A program made the position numbers and the translations under genes. A stretch of DNA of 64,000 nt from Verrucomicrobiota bacterium (GTDB lineage: Bacteria > Verrucomicrobiota > Verrucomicrobiia > Verrucomicrobiales > DEV007): NCBI GenBank assembly GCA_018970725.1, contig JAGWVU010000019.1, positions 27,635 to 91,634 on the forward strand, in the 5' to 3' direction. The notes below the pieces were generated by a model, which saw only the letters and a program-made list of their open reading frames with translations, did no database searches and had not been told where the DNA came from. Shown piece by piece: positions 25,691-35,201 of the stretch (position 1 is the stretch's first letter; each line of letters opens with the position of its first letter).

Positions 25691-28465
25691 TCACTGCCCT
25701 TCGATTTCCTGACGCGTCGCGATCGGCACGTGCCCGATTTCGCAGCCCGGGGGCGGCGTGAGGATGAGGGCGGGATCGATCTCCGCCAGGCTGCCCCGGT
25801 CCGGCGGGGCGAGGAACTCACGGTCCTTGGTCCAGGCGCGATGCAGTTTCTCAACGCGCTGCTGCACCCGCTCACGTTCTGCGTCCGTCAGGTCCGCGTT
25901 GAGCATCGCGGGTTGATCAGCGAAGCGATACCAGAAATAGGTCACCGTGCTGCCATCGCCGGGCTTGGCTTGGAAGGGACCGGCGACCGGGCCGGGGCGT
26001 TTCCAGCAGCTGTCCGGCGCATCCGGGGTGGTCCGAGGCTCTTGCGGCGTTTCCCGGGGGGTGGCAAAGCGGTGCCGGGAAAGCGGGGAACCGGCGGGGA
26101 TCCGGTCGGTCTCGATGACCTGCCATTGCGGCTTGCCGCGGGGATTGGCCCCGAGCTGATAGGTCTCCGGCAAGATGACGAGCGGACCCTCGCGGCGGGT
26201 GAGGCGCGGATCCCACTGGTATCCGAAGGTGATCGGATCCGGGGCGAAGGACCGGGCGAAGGCATCCCAAGCGAGCGGGATCTTGTCCTCGCGCTTCGTG
26301 CCGGGCGGGTAAAGGCTCCAGTTCGAGCCGCCGCCGTCGCGGAAGCGGTGGATCACCGAGGCCTCGGCCCTGATCCGGCCATCCGACGCCGCGCCCCCCG
26401 CGAACCAGCGTTCCACATCGCCCCACAACGCCTCTTTCTTGTAGGCGGTGAGGCGATGGAGCACGGTGGAGGTGCCGTCCGAGCCGACCGGAAACCGGGT
26501 CGGCGCGACGCGGGCCTGGGTATCGCCCAACACCGCGGGCACGTGCTGGGTCTCCATCTGGATCGCTTTGTTCGGGTCCGCCGGACAGGAGTCGAGCAAT
26601 TTGCCGGCCCACCCGGGATGTTCGACGAGCGCCTGCGACCAGAAAAACGGGGTGAAGAAAGCCACGGGGCCCTTGAAGTTCCCGGTGTTCAGAAAAAGCG
26701 TCCAGCACTGGTTGCCGGTCGGCACGTTCCGGCCCGCCGTGGTCTTCTTTTTCTCCGTGAGCGGGAGCGGCAGGTAACCGTAACCGAAAAGCCCGCCACT
26801 GGTGCCTTGTTTCAGGTTCAGACCGTCGAGCGGCATGAGGAGCCAGGGACTGAGTTGGGCCACGCCATACTGGCCGCGCGGCTTGTCCCAGGTGCCCGCG
26901 CCATAGCCCGGGCCGTTCGCGATCACGGAAAAGTTCGGCCCGACGCCGCCCATGATGAACTTCGGCGTGATCGTGGGAAAACGGGTGTCACGCCACCAGC
27001 CGAGCCCGCCCTCGATATCCGTGTAACATTTCTCCTTCGGCTTCTCCGCCTCCGTCCACTGCGGGTGCATCCAGGTGCCGCAAAGCCCGGTCTGGAAACG
27101 ATGCCCCGGATAGGTGCCGAGGAGCGGCCACGCCGCCGCATAGAGCGAGAAGCCGCCATTGAACTCCTCCGGCACTCTTTCCGCCGGTGCGAAGAGATAC
27201 CCGGCCATTTCGGCCTCGCGAGCCACGGGCGGGACCGGGTCGGGCGGGTGGAGCAGCGCCTCCGCAAAGGCCCGGCCCATCAGCGCAAACGTCTTGGCGC
27301 AGCCGAGGTAATGATAACCGGCATTCGAGGCGCCCCGCTTCCACAGGGCCTCCTCGGCGGGGGAGATGAGCTTGGCCTCATACTCCTGCAAAAACTGCCT
27401 CTTTTCCGCTTCGGTCATGTGGCCGTCCGCATTCGCGTGGTCCTTGTGCCTGGAGTTCAGGTAGAACCCCATCTGCCTCACTTCGGCCCGCTTTTTGTCG
27501 ATGACACCGAGTTCCTCCGCCCAGAACGGCGCGGTGGGCACGGCGAAGACATTGCCCCGGAACTCCGGCCGCAAGGACGGCGCGGTCATCGCCTCCCGGA
27601 AAGCAAGGATGTCAGGACCGGCTTGCGCCCCGTCCACGCCCATCACGCCGATGACGAAGGGCATCTTCGGCGCGTTGAAATCCTTGCGGACGTCCCGGAT
27701 GAACTGGGTCAGGACCTCGCTGTAAGCCGCATAACGCCCGGGTTTGCCGCGCTCCGGATAGGTATGGCCATCCACCAGGTCATTCCACCCTTGCAACCAC
27801 ACGAATCCCGCGATCTCATAACCCTGCGCCGCATCGTAGAGCGGGCAGACGCGTTTTGGATCGGCGAGGACGCGCTTCACGTGGTCCACCATGAAACGGT
27901 AAAAGACCCCCGTCTCCCTCACCTTGGCGGCTTTCCAGCCCTCGAAATCCCGCGGAATGCCATGGCCCTCCTGCTTGGGATAGTTCGCCTTCTGCCATTC
28001 GTTCAAGGGATACGCCCCCGCCCCCGGCGGACGGAAATCGGTATGCAGGCTGCGCCCGCCCCACGCGGTCTTGATGATCAAAACCGGTTCCGTCAAGGCC
28101 GCATCCATCGTCAGTCCGAACGTGAATTCCGGCCCGATCTTGCCATTCGATCGGCTTGCGTCGTCGCGCGCACCGAAGCCCGCCGTCAGCTTGCCGATGC
28201 CCTCGCCATTCGCGCTGCCATCGGCCCTGCCGGTGAAGCAGGAGATCCAGGTATGATCACAGACCCGCGGCCGGCCCTTGTCATCGCGCATCTGCTGCAA
28301 CAGGGGCGCGGTCGCCGGATCATCACCAAGGTAATCAAACGTCTCAACCCTCGCATGCCCCTCCATGTTCGATTGGCCCGCGAGGATGAAGACTTTCAAC
28401 GGGGCCGCCTCCGCCCCGAGGCAAAGAAACGTGAACAGGAAGGCCGGAGGGAAAAGGGGTTTCAT
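25691..28465 (-). CDS. Secreted sialate O-acetylesterase-family protein
   Basis: A 924-residue exported protein with signal peptide MKPLFPPAFLFTFLCLGAEA. An SGNH-type sialate O-acetylesterase domain (about 23-310) follows, with the nucleophile motif GQSNMEGHA (Ser32) and a typical later block WLQGWNDLVDG. The second half, about 550 residues, is rich in Trp, Tyr and Gly and has no recognised domain; it mentions no haem or metal motif. It probably removes acetyl groups from polysaccharides in the periplasm or outside. The 256-base divergent region to a PAS-AraC regulator gene suggests that this regulator controls it. A plus-strand frame of 1223 codons over this gene is a shadow. Confidence 0.88.
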   Translation of the reverse strand: MKPLFPPAFLFTFLCLGAEAAPLKVFILAGQSNMEGHARVETFDYLGDDPATAPLLQQMRDDKGRPRVCDHTWISCFTGRADGSANGEGIGKLTAGFGARDDASRSNGKIGPEFTFGLTMDAALTEPVLIIKTAWGGRSLHTDFRPPGAGAYPLNEWQKANYPKQEGHGIPRDFEGWKAAKVRETGVFYRFMVDHVKRVLADPKRVCPLYDAAQGYEIAGFVWLQGWNDLVDGHTYPERGKPGRYAAYSEVLTQFIRDVRKDFNAPKMPFVIGVMGVDGAQAGPDILAFREAMTAPSLRPEFRGNVFAVPTAPFWAEELGVIDKKRAEVRQMGFYLNSRHKDHANADGHMTEAEKRQFLQEYEAKLISPAEEALWKRGASNAGYHYLGCAKTFALMGRAFAEALLHPPDPVPPVAREAEMAGYLFAPAERVPEEFNGGFSLYAAAWPLLGTYPGHRFQTGLCGTWMHPQWTEAEKPKEKCYTDIEGGLGWWRDTRFPTITPKFIMGGVGPNFSVIANGPGYGAGTWDKPRGQYGVAQLSPWLLMPLDGLNLKQGTSGGLFGYGYLPLPLTEKKKTTAGRNVPTGNQCWTLFLNTGNFKGPVAFFTPFFWSQALVEHPGWAGKLLDSCPADPNKAIQMETQHVPAVLGDTQARVAPTRFPVGSDGTSTVLHRLTAYKKEALWGDVERWFAGGAASDGRIRAEASVIHRFRDGGGSNWSLYPPGTKREDKIPLAWDAFARSFAPDPITFGYQWDPRLTRREGPLVILPETYQLGANPRGKPQWQVIETDRIPAGSPLSRHRFATPRETPQEPRTTPDAPDSCWKRPGPVAGPFQAKPGDGSTVTYFWYRFADQPAMLNADLTDAERERVQQRVEKLHRAWTKDREFLAPPDRGSLAEIDPALILTPPPGCEIGHVPIATRQEIEGQ

Positions 28466-28564
28466 GCCAGGGTGCCATCATCGACACCCGGCGGGACAAA
28501 GCCCAGCGAATTCTCGCAAAATTGCATCAGACGAACATTTTTCTTTCCGCGTGGGAGACAGGAT

Positions 28565-28580
28565 CGCAAAGACGCAAAGA
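28565..28580. promoter_or_regulatory. Tandem CGCAAAGA octamers in a divergent promoter region
   Basis: Two immediately adjacent identical octamers, CGCAAAGA at 28565-28572 and 28573-28580, lie between the divergent esterase and AraC genes. AraC proteins bind direct repeats, so these are candidate sites. The spacing, under one helical turn, is shorter than usual for AraC half-sites. Confidence 0.3.
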
Positions 28581-28721
28581 ATTTTTCCGGGGCTTTGATG
28601 GCCGTCCATCCTTGGCGTGCTGGCGTGAGCCCAATCAAACCAGGCGGGACGGGGTTCCTATCTTTGCTTGGGGCGCGCGGCTTGCAGTCTGCCCGCTCCT
28701 GCATAGGGTTGGAGCCGGATC

Positions 28722-29519
28722 ATGCGACAGGCGACACCGCTCAAGCCCCTGAACCGTCCCCGGCGCCCGGACGACGCTGTCCGGGAGTGGCGGGAGGTCC
28801 GCGCGCAATGGTTGGCTTCACTCGACCATGCGAACGGTTTTCCGCGTCTTTTCGACTGGATCCCCGGGGTACACTTCTTCGCCAAGGATCGTGGTGGGCA
28901 CGTCATGTTCGCCAGCCAAAGTCTCCTTGAGCGATATTCGATGAGCGACGAAGCGGAGATCCTGGGCTGCACCGACTTCGACCTCAACCCGGGCAGCATG
29001 GCCCAAGGTTATGTGAGCGACGACCAGCTCGTGCTGAGCGGGCAATCCCCCGTGGTGGAAAGGATTGAACTCTGGTGGGACCGCCAAGGTCTGCCGGACT
29101 GGTTTCTCGTGACCAAGCTTCCGTTGCGGGATGGTGCGGGCCGGATTCAGGGGGTGATGGGCCTGCTGCGCCGTCCTGACGAGGCGGAGCGCCGGCTGCC
29201 CACGTTTCAGACGGTGGCCAAAGCGGTGACCCTGATCCGCGGGGACTTTGCCAAGCCGCTGCGGATCGCGGACGTGGCCTGCGCCTGCGGACAATCCCTG
29301 CGCCAGTTGCAACGCCGTTTTCAGGACACCTTCGGCATCACTCCCCAGGAGTTCCTGATCCGCACCCGGGTCCTCGCCGCCGCCCGGCTCCTCGAACAAA
29401 CCAGCCTGACTTCCGCGGAAATCGCCGCGCAATGCGGGTTTCTCGACCAGAGCCGTTTTGCCCAACATTTCAAGAAGCGGATCGGCTTGTCCCCGATCGC
29501 CTACCGCGCCCGCTCCTGA
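28722..29519 (+). CDS. PAS-AraC family transcriptional regulator
   Basis: A 265-residue regulator. A PAS-like sensor domain (about 35-155, with FAKDRGGHVMFASQSLLERYSMSDEAEILGCTDFDL and LPLRDGAGRIQGVMGLLR) precedes an AraC double helix-turn-helix (about 165-262, with RIADVACACGQSLRQLQRRFQDTFGITPQEFLIRTRV and EIAAQCGFLDQSRFAQHFKKRIGLSPIAYRA). It is divergent from the sialate esterase gene, which is its likeliest target. The ligand is unknown; the PAS domain has no obvious haem or flavin residues. Verrucomicrobial genomes carry many AraC proteins that regulate polysaccharide-use genes. Confidence 0.92.
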   Translation: MRQATPLKPLNRPRRPDDAVREWREVRAQWLASLDHANGFPRLFDWIPGVHFFAKDRGGHVMFASQSLLERYSMSDEAEILGCTDFDLNPGSMAQGYVSDDQLVLSGQSPVVERIELWWDRQGLPDWFLVTKLPLRDGAGRIQGVMGLLRRPDEAERRLPTFQTVAKAVTLIRGDFAKPLRIADVACACGQSLRQLQRRFQDTFGITPQEFLIRTRVLAAARLLEQTSLTSAEIAAQCGFLDQSRFAQHFKKRIGLSPIAYRARS

Positions 29520-29539
29520 CCTCTCCCCTCGCGGGGATT

Positions 29540-30541
29540 TCAGAGCAGCATGTTGAGGGTGACGATCACGGTGATGAGGACCAGATAGGCACCGGTCACG
29601 GTGAAACAAACCCGGCGTCCGCTCGAGGGAACGGCGACAACATCCCCGCGCAACTCGCCGGTTTGGTCGACCCGCGTGCCTTGGACGACGATTCCGATGA
29701 CGACGAGAATATAGAGATAGGAGGCGAGATAGACCTGATCGAGCAAGGTGAGATAGGCCACCTCGGGCAGCCCGGAAAGCATGGTGAACTGCATGGCCAC
29801 CAAGGTGAGCAAAGCGGTGATCGCCAAGCCGATCCGGGCCTCGACGTGCCCGGGATCCAGGAGGAGGGCGAAGGCGGCCGAGAGAATGATCAGAATCACT
29901 GGCACAAACGTCTTGAGCAGTCCGGAAACGGGCGGGCGGGAAATCGGGATGCGGAATTCCGCGCGCGAATACGGCTCGATCTCCGGTTCCGAAAGATCCC
30001 CGAAGGCGGTGGGATACGGTTTGTCCCGGATCTGGACGGTGGCTTTCCCGATCTTGTATCCGGGCAGGCGAATTTCATTATTCACCGTCAAGGGGGCGGT
30101 ATCCGGCACATAAACGAGTTGCGGTGCGGTCATGGTGGTATCCTCCACGGTGACGGTGAGGAGTTGCCGGTCGAAAGGGTAGTCGTGCAAGGGAAACTTG
30201 GCGCTGAAAAGTCCTTGATGCCGCACGATCTGATAGAGCGATCCGTCCGGTTGGGGCACTGGTTTCTCATAGAGCACGGTGCGGACATGCGCCTCCGGAT
30301 CGAAGGTGTTCATGAACTCGAACTGGGAGACGGGATCGATCAGCGGATCCTTCCACCGGAACCACAGGTAGAGGTCGACCGCATAGGAATAGGTGGTCAG
30401 GTCAACGGTCTGGATGTCGTTGACATACATCCCGATGGTGACCTGGTGAGGCGGCGGGCCCGCGGTTTGGGCCGCGACGGGAGCGCCCGTGAGGCAGAGA
30501 ACGGCGGAAAGGAGGAGGACTGGGAAAGGACCAACATTCAT
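29540..30541 (-). CDS. Pentameric ligand-gated ion channel (prokaryotic Cys-loop-like)
   Basis: A 333-residue membrane receptor-channel of the GLIC/ELIC type. A signal peptide (MNVGPFPVLLLSAVLCLTGAPVAA) leads to an extracellular beta-sandwich (about 25-205) with the signature loop FPLHDYPFDRQLL, without flanking Cys as in bacterial members. Four membrane helices follow: TM1 LLKTFVPVILIILSAAFALL, pore-lining TM2 EARIGLAITALLTLVAMQF, TM3 VYLASYLYILVVIGIVV and TM4 VCFTVTGAYLVLITVIVTL. Glu directly before TM2 (about position -2') as in GLIC suggests a cation channel. ATG 30541 was chosen over 30580 for its signal peptide. It lies 72 bases after the cytochrome/WD40 gene on the same strand and may share its transcript. 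The ligand is unknown. Confidence 0.93.
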   Translation of the reverse strand: MNVGPFPVLLLSAVLCLTGAPVAAQTAGPPPHQVTIGMYVNDIQTVDLTTYSYAVDLYLWFRWKDPLIDPVSQFEFMNTFDPEAHVRTVLYEKPVPQPDGSLYQIVRHQGLFSAKFPLHDYPFDRQLLTVTVEDTTMTAPQLVYVPDTAPLTVNNEIRLPGYKIGKATVQIRDKPYPTAFGDLSEPEIEPYSRAEFRIPISRPPVSGLLKTFVPVILIILSAAFALLLDPGHVEARIGLAITALLTLVAMQFTMLSGLPEVAYLTLLDQVYLASYLYILVVIGIVVQGTRVDQTGELRGDVVAVPSSGRRVCFTVTGAYLVLITVIVTLNMLL

Positions 30542-30613
30542 CGGATGCGCCGGTGAGGGTGGCACGAACGGGGGCGACAAGCAACCCGGCGGACCGGTGA
30601 AATCACGCGAGGC

Positions 30614-32881
30614 TCAGCGCGGCGGCGCGGCGGCGGCGATCTCCGTGGACGGAGGGGCAAAGGTCACCTCCAGTTTGTTGGTTCCCATGGCCCAGACCTG
30701 GAGATTGCCGGCTTCATCGCCCGTCACCAGCCACTTGCCATCCTGACTGGCTGCGGAGACGTGAAGGAATTCGGTTCCCTGACCGATCACACTGGCATCG
30801 AGTTTGACCGACCGGTCCCCGCTCACGGAGATGACCTGCTCGGTGGCGGGCGTGAGGAAATCCGCGGAAGTCACTTCCCGGCTCCAACCGGTCACCGAGC
30901 GGATGATTTCCCCGCTTTCCGCGTTCCAGAACTTGGTCTGGAGATCCGCGCCCGCGGAGACGATGACCCGGCCGTCGTGACTCCAATCGACGTCCAGCAC
31001 CTGACCGGTGTGCCCTTCCAAAGAGCGGACCGGTTCCACCGACCCAGTCTGGAAAATCTTGGCCAATCCGTCCGTGGAGGACGTCACGAAACGGGATTCA
31101 TCCGGGGCCAGGCTGATGGCGGTGATGGTGTCCCGATGCGATTTGTCGTTGCGGGCCAGTTCCTTGGCGGGATCGACCTGCCAGAGTTGGACCACGCCGG
31201 ATCGGGAAGGTTCCCCGGTGCCGGTGAGCAGTTGTTTCCCCCCGGCGGCGAAAGCCAGGGCGCTGACGCGGTCCTGCAACAGATCGGCACTCTTGCCGTC
31301 CCCGATCCGCCCGGCGAGTTCCCACGGATTCCCGAGCCGCCAGGTGAACTTTCCGGCCTCGCGATGGACGGAATGGAGCCCGGCGGCGTCGCACGACAAG
31401 GCGACCAATCCCTGGGGAGCGACGAAGGATTCGAGGTGGCGGCCATCCTTGGCGAGGAACAGGTGGATCGTGCCTCCGGCCAACCCCACGGCCAAGGTGG
31501 CCCCGTCCGGACTGAAAGCGGCGGCGGCGGGAACGGCGGCAGGATCCGCCTTGGTCTTGAGGCCTTCCAACTCCTTGCGCCGCTCCGCAAAATGCTTGAG
31601 GGCCGCTTCCGCCTCCGCCTGACGGGCTTTCTCCAAGGTGAGCCGGGCCAACCCCTCCCCGGACAAGCGGGCGCCCGTCTCCCGGTTCCGCACGATCAGT
31701 TCCACCGCCCGGGTTGCCTCCGCGAGTTGGGCTTCCGCCGCCGTGACTTTGGGGCGCAACGCGGTCAGGCGGTCGTCCGCTCCCTTGCGCTCCGCACTTC
31801 CGGCGGTGAGGAGCCGGGCCTCGGCATCGATCCGTTTTTCCTCGCCGCGAAGCGTCTCCAGCTCCCGGGCGCGGAGGGCGGCAGTGGCGCGGGCGGCGGG
31901 CAAGGCGGTGGCGGCCTGGTTCGCGGCGTCCTCCTCTTTTTTCACCGCTTCCTGCAACTTGGGGACGGCGGCGAGATGGAGAGCGGCCAACCGTTTGGCC
32001 ATGGCTTCCTCGAGCCCCAGTTGCTCGAGTTGCCGATCGATCTCCGGCCGCATGTTCAGCTCCGCCAACACCTTGCCGGTGGCGGCCTCAATCAGGGACG
32101 GGGCCTTGCCCGCTTCGATGCGGCACAAACGATCCCCGGCGGCGGACTTCACTTCGGGCACGGGAGGGGTTGCCGCCGGCTTACCGGGCGTCACCGCCAC
32201 CGGAACCCAAGCGGAACGACGCCATAGCTTGACCTCGCGGAACCCGCCGGACGCGAGCGTGCCATCGGGAGCGAACGCAAGGCTTTGGACGACATCGAGG
32301 TGGCTTTTCCCGCCCGCCCCGGGATCCGCAAGCTCGCCGATGAGCCGACGCGCCGGAAGCTCATAGAGTTGAATCGTCTGGCCGCGCCCACAGGCGATGA
32401 AACGGCTGTCGGGGGAAATGGCGACAGCGTAAATGGCGGGACGGCGGATCGTATCCCAACGGGTGGGGACGGAAGCCATCGAACCGGAGGTTCCCTTGGC
32501 TCCCTGATCGATCCACAATTTGAGGAGGGCGAGTTGTTCCGGGCTGAGGTTCACGGCGCGGGAAGCATTTCCGGCGGGTGGCATCACCGGGTCCTCGAGG
32601 TGGGCGGAGGTGAGGAAGAGCAGGCTCTCCGCAGACTTGCCCGGGACCACGGAAGGTCCGCTGTCGCCGCCCTTGAGGATGGTCTCCGGGGATTCCAAGA
32701 CCAGCCCCGCCTTGGACTTGGTCTGGTTGTGGCACGCCAGACAGTTCTTCCGGAGAGCGGGAAAAACCTCGGCGGCGAAATTCACCGGGGTCTCCCGTTG
32801 CAGGGGGGCCACCGGCAGGGGAGCCGCCTCAGTCCGGAGCGCCCAAACGAGAAGAAGTGGAGCAAGGGGGAGGATTTTCAC
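30614..32881 (-). CDS. Cytochrome-domain WD40 protein with coiled coil
   Basis: A 755-residue exported protein. GTG 32881 overlaps the TGA of the preceding gene (GTGA), which implies coupled translation and gives a signal peptide (VKILPLAPLLLVWALRTEAAP). A planctomycete-type cytochrome domain follows (FPALRKNCLACHNQTKSKAG, haem motif CLACH). WD40 repeats occur in two blocks (about 140-220 and 460-750), separated by an Ala/Glu/Arg-rich coiled coil (about 270-440). The WD40 parts include HRDTITAISLAPDESRFVTSSTDGLAKIF and HTGQVLDVDWSHDGRVIVSAGADLQTKFW. Such proteins accompany DUF1549/DUF1553 and DUF1501 proteins in PVC bacteria. They are presumed periplasmic, but the electron-transfer role is unproven. 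Confidence 0.88.
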   Translation of the reverse strand: MKILPLAPLLLVWALRTEAAPLPVAPLQRETPVNFAAEVFPALRKNCLACHNQTKSKAGLVLESPETILKGGDSGPSVVPGKSAESLLFLTSAHLEDPVMPPAGNASRAVNLSPEQLALLKLWIDQGAKGTSGSMASVPTRWDTIRRPAIYAVAISPDSRFIACGRGQTIQLYELPARRLIGELADPGAGGKSHLDVVQSLAFAPDGTLASGGFREVKLWRRSAWVPVAVTPGKPAATPPVPEVKSAAGDRLCRIEAGKAPSLIEAATGKVLAELNMRPEIDRQLEQLGLEEAMAKRLAALHLAAVPKLQEAVKKEEDAANQAATALPAARATAALRARELETLRGEEKRIDAEARLLTAGSAERKGADDRLTALRPKVTAAEAQLAEATRAVELIVRNRETGARLSGEGLARLTLEKARQAEAEAALKHFAERRKELEGLKTKADPAAVPAAAAFSPDGATLAVGLAGGTIHLFLAKDGRHLESFVAPQGLVALSCDAAGLHSVHREAGKFTWRLGNPWELAGRIGDGKSADLLQDRVSALAFAAGGKQLLTGTGEPSRSGVVQLWQVDPAKELARNDKSHRDTITAISLAPDESRFVTSSTDGLAKIFQTGSVEPVRSLEGHTGQVLDVDWSHDGRVIVSAGADLQTKFWNAESGEIIRSVTGWSREVTSADFLTPATEQVISVSGDRSVKLDASVIGQGTEFLHVSAASQDGKWLVTGDEAGNLQVWAMGTNKLEVTFAPPSTEIAAAAPPR

Positions 32882-35190
32882 GGCTTTTTCTTGGCTGGAT
32901 CGATGATGGTCAGTTCGACGGGAGCGGAATTCAGGGTGAACGGGACTTCGCGCTCCTTGGCCCGGTCCCGGGCCGCCGCCAGCAACCGCTCCAATTCCGC
33001 CCGCGCGGCAGCTCCGGCTTTTTGCGCTGCGGCGTCCTTGGGATCGAGTTTGGCGATCGCCCCGTCCTGAAATGCCTTCCATCGCTCCAAGGTGGTCACC
33101 CTTTCCGGATGGGACCGGAACCCGGGCGCGATGGCCGACGCGAGAAACACCACCGAGCCGGTCCCCTCACCGGGGCGATTCACGTTGTCCGGTCGGAACG
33201 GGACCTTCAACACGCCCTCGGAATCCTTTTCCGCGATGGTGAGGACGGGCGGTTTGGTGAAGCCGGGCAAACCGGACGGGGTCACGGTGACGGGTCCTTT
33301 GACCGCCCCCTTGCGCTCGACCCGTATCTTGAACGTCAGATCCTTGCCGAGCTCGACCTGGTTGGCCTCGGGCAGGACCTCCACGGTGAACCGGGGGGCG
33401 CCCGCCGTGCAGACCGCCAGGGCCACACCGGAGGTCAGGCGGGAAGCGGCTTTCTCCTTGGTCTGGTCCGCCATTCCCCTCTTCAAGGTGGCTCCCAAGG
33501 CCGGGACCGTGACGCCCGCGCATTCCCCGAGAACCTCGATCATCCCCTGCCAGGGAGTCGCCTCCGCGCCGGCCTCCAACACCAGCCGGCCCTCGGAAGC
33601 TTGCGGCCAGATGACTCCGCCCAAGGTTTTCACCCCGGGAGGGAGGTTCTTTGCAGAAAGTTTCACCGGACCGGCCAACCCACCGGACCGCACCGCGATG
33701 ACCCGGATGGTCATCCGGTGTCCGGGAGCCAACACCGCCGCCCCCGGATACGCCTGATTCAGGGTGAGATGCGGCCGTTCCTCCGCTGCGAAGAGGACAA
33801 GCCCGGGCGCGGCCGGTCCGATCCGCAAGCGATACCCCTGGGCCGGTCCGTAATCGTCCCCCAGATTGCGGAGTTCGACCTGATAGACGCCATCGGCTGC
33901 GGCCTTGAAGACAAGGCCCGGGTCGCGGATCCGGGTATCCAGCCCGATCGTGTTCACGGTGAAGAGATCATCGGACTCGGCGACCGGTTCCAAGACCTCC
34001 GCACCATCCTTCAGGACCACCCTCTGGACCGTCAGGGCCAAATCGGTATCCATCCCCTGCCGGTAGGAAACCGCCGTCACTTCCACGCTCTCGCCCGCCT
34101 TTGCCGCGAAGCGGTAGACATCGATGTTCCCGGGGAAATCAATGCGACCGCCCACCTCGACCGGAAGGGCGAGCGATTGTCCCGGGGCCACCGATCCCTC
34201 GGGAACCACGGGCCGGTCCGCCAGGCCGACCTCCCCGAGCGCTCCCCAAGGCAACGCCACCGAAGCCCGGCGCGCCGCGGCATGACCGGGCTTCAACCCA
34301 TCGATCGTCATCGGAGCCGCCTCCCCTCCCTCAACCGGGAAGGTGACGGACTCCCACCGGCCGTCGGTCCAAGGCTTGCCACCGGGAAGGTTCCGACCGA
34401 TCACCGTGAGGGGGACGGACTCCCCGGGGCGGATCGCCATCGGCTCCAAGGCATCCACCGTCGGGGCCTTGGAAACCACCAGCCGGTAGGCATAGGCATC
34501 GCCTCCCCGGTAAAGCAGGTCGTGCACCGAGATCACATGGTCCCCATCCTGCGCCGCGCGGAAGTCGAGCCGGGGGTCGCGCTCGCCATTCCCCCGCTCC
34601 GCCGCCAGTTCACGGCCCGAGGCATCCAACACGGCGATGCGGAGATCCGCCCGGGAATCGAGCGCCAGCGCCGCCACCTGCAAAACCACGCGGTCTCCGG
34701 CACGGAGCGCAAGGCGGTGATAATTGGCCTGTTGGGCGGTGAGGCGACCGTTCACCGTCTGTTCCAACAGAATGGGAAACGGGTTGGAGAGGGTGAGATG
34801 GGGAACCCCGGGGTGCAAGGCTTCCTCCGGCGCCCCCCCCGGGCTGACCGCAAAAACCCGGCCGGTCGAAAATCCGTCTTCCCCGGAACCGCGGACCTCG
34901 TGGAGTCCGGGCGGCACATCCGCAGCGATGCGGACCCGGAACTTGAGACCGTCCGGACGGGGCTCCGGCCAGAAATCCCCCGCCGGCAACATCACCCGTT
35001 CCCCGGTGATCCCGGGGTGGGCGAAGGTCAACGCGCGCACCGCCTCCAGATCCGTCCCGGAGATTTGTAGGATCGTCTCGCTCCCCGCCCGACCGCCGCA
35101 GGGAAAGACAGTTTCCAACGCGGGGGTCGCCAGTTGCCCGGATGCTCCGGGAACGAGGAATAGGGCCAAGGGGAACGCGATCCGTTTCAT
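32878..35190 (-). CDS. Exported PPC-domain protein
   Basis: A 770-residue exported protein with signal peptide MKRIAFPLALFLVPGASG. It contains IPT/TIG-like and bacterial pre-peptidase C-terminal (PPC) type beta-sandwich segments (for example LRAGDRVVLQVAALALDSRADLRIAVLDASGREL and IDVYRFAAKAGESVEVTAV). It ends in a helical, Ala-rich region. It has no enzyme motif and probably acts as a surface-exposed or periplasmic binding or scaffold protein. It lies 11 bases after the DUF1549/DUF1553 gene and overlaps the start of the cytochrome/WD40 gene by four bases, so it belongs to the same operon. Long frames on the other strand here are shadows. Confidence 0.85.
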   Translation of the reverse strand: MKRIAFPLALFLVPGASGQLATPALETVFPCGGRAGSETILQISGTDLEAVRALTFAHPGITGERVMLPAGDFWPEPRPDGLKFRVRIAADVPPGLHEVRGSGEDGFSTGRVFAVSPGGAPEEALHPGVPHLTLSNPFPILLEQTVNGRLTAQQANYHRLALRAGDRVVLQVAALALDSRADLRIAVLDASGRELAAERGNGERDPRLDFRAAQDGDHVISVHDLLYRGGDAYAYRLVVSKAPTVDALEPMAIRPGESVPLTVIGRNLPGGKPWTDGRWESVTFPVEGGEAAPMTIDGLKPGHAAARRASVALPWGALGEVGLADRPVVPEGSVAPGQSLALPVEVGGRIDFPGNIDVYRFAAKAGESVEVTAVSYRQGMDTDLALTVQRVVLKDGAEVLEPVAESDDLFTVNTIGLDTRIRDPGLVFKAAADGVYQVELRNLGDDYGPAQGYRLRIGPAAPGLVLFAAEERPHLTLNQAYPGAAVLAPGHRMTIRVIAVRSGGLAGPVKLSAKNLPPGVKTLGGVIWPQASEGRLVLEAGAEATPWQGMIEVLGECAGVTVPALGATLKRGMADQTKEKAASRLTSGVALAVCTAGAPRFTVEVLPEANQVELGKDLTFKIRVERKGAVKGPVTVTPSGLPGFTKPPVLTIAEKDSEGVLKVPFRPDNVNRPGEGTGSVVFLASAIAPGFRSHPERVTTLERWKAFQDGAIAKLDPKDAAAQKAGAAARAELERLLAAARDRAKEREVPFTLNSAPVELTIIDPAKKKP

Positions 35191-35201
35191 CGTCTCCGCG
35201 C

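Noticed and set aside
25259..28930. 1223-codon plus-strand frame
   Set aside because: It covers the minus-strand sialate esterase and MerR genes, which have clear signal peptide and domain motifs.
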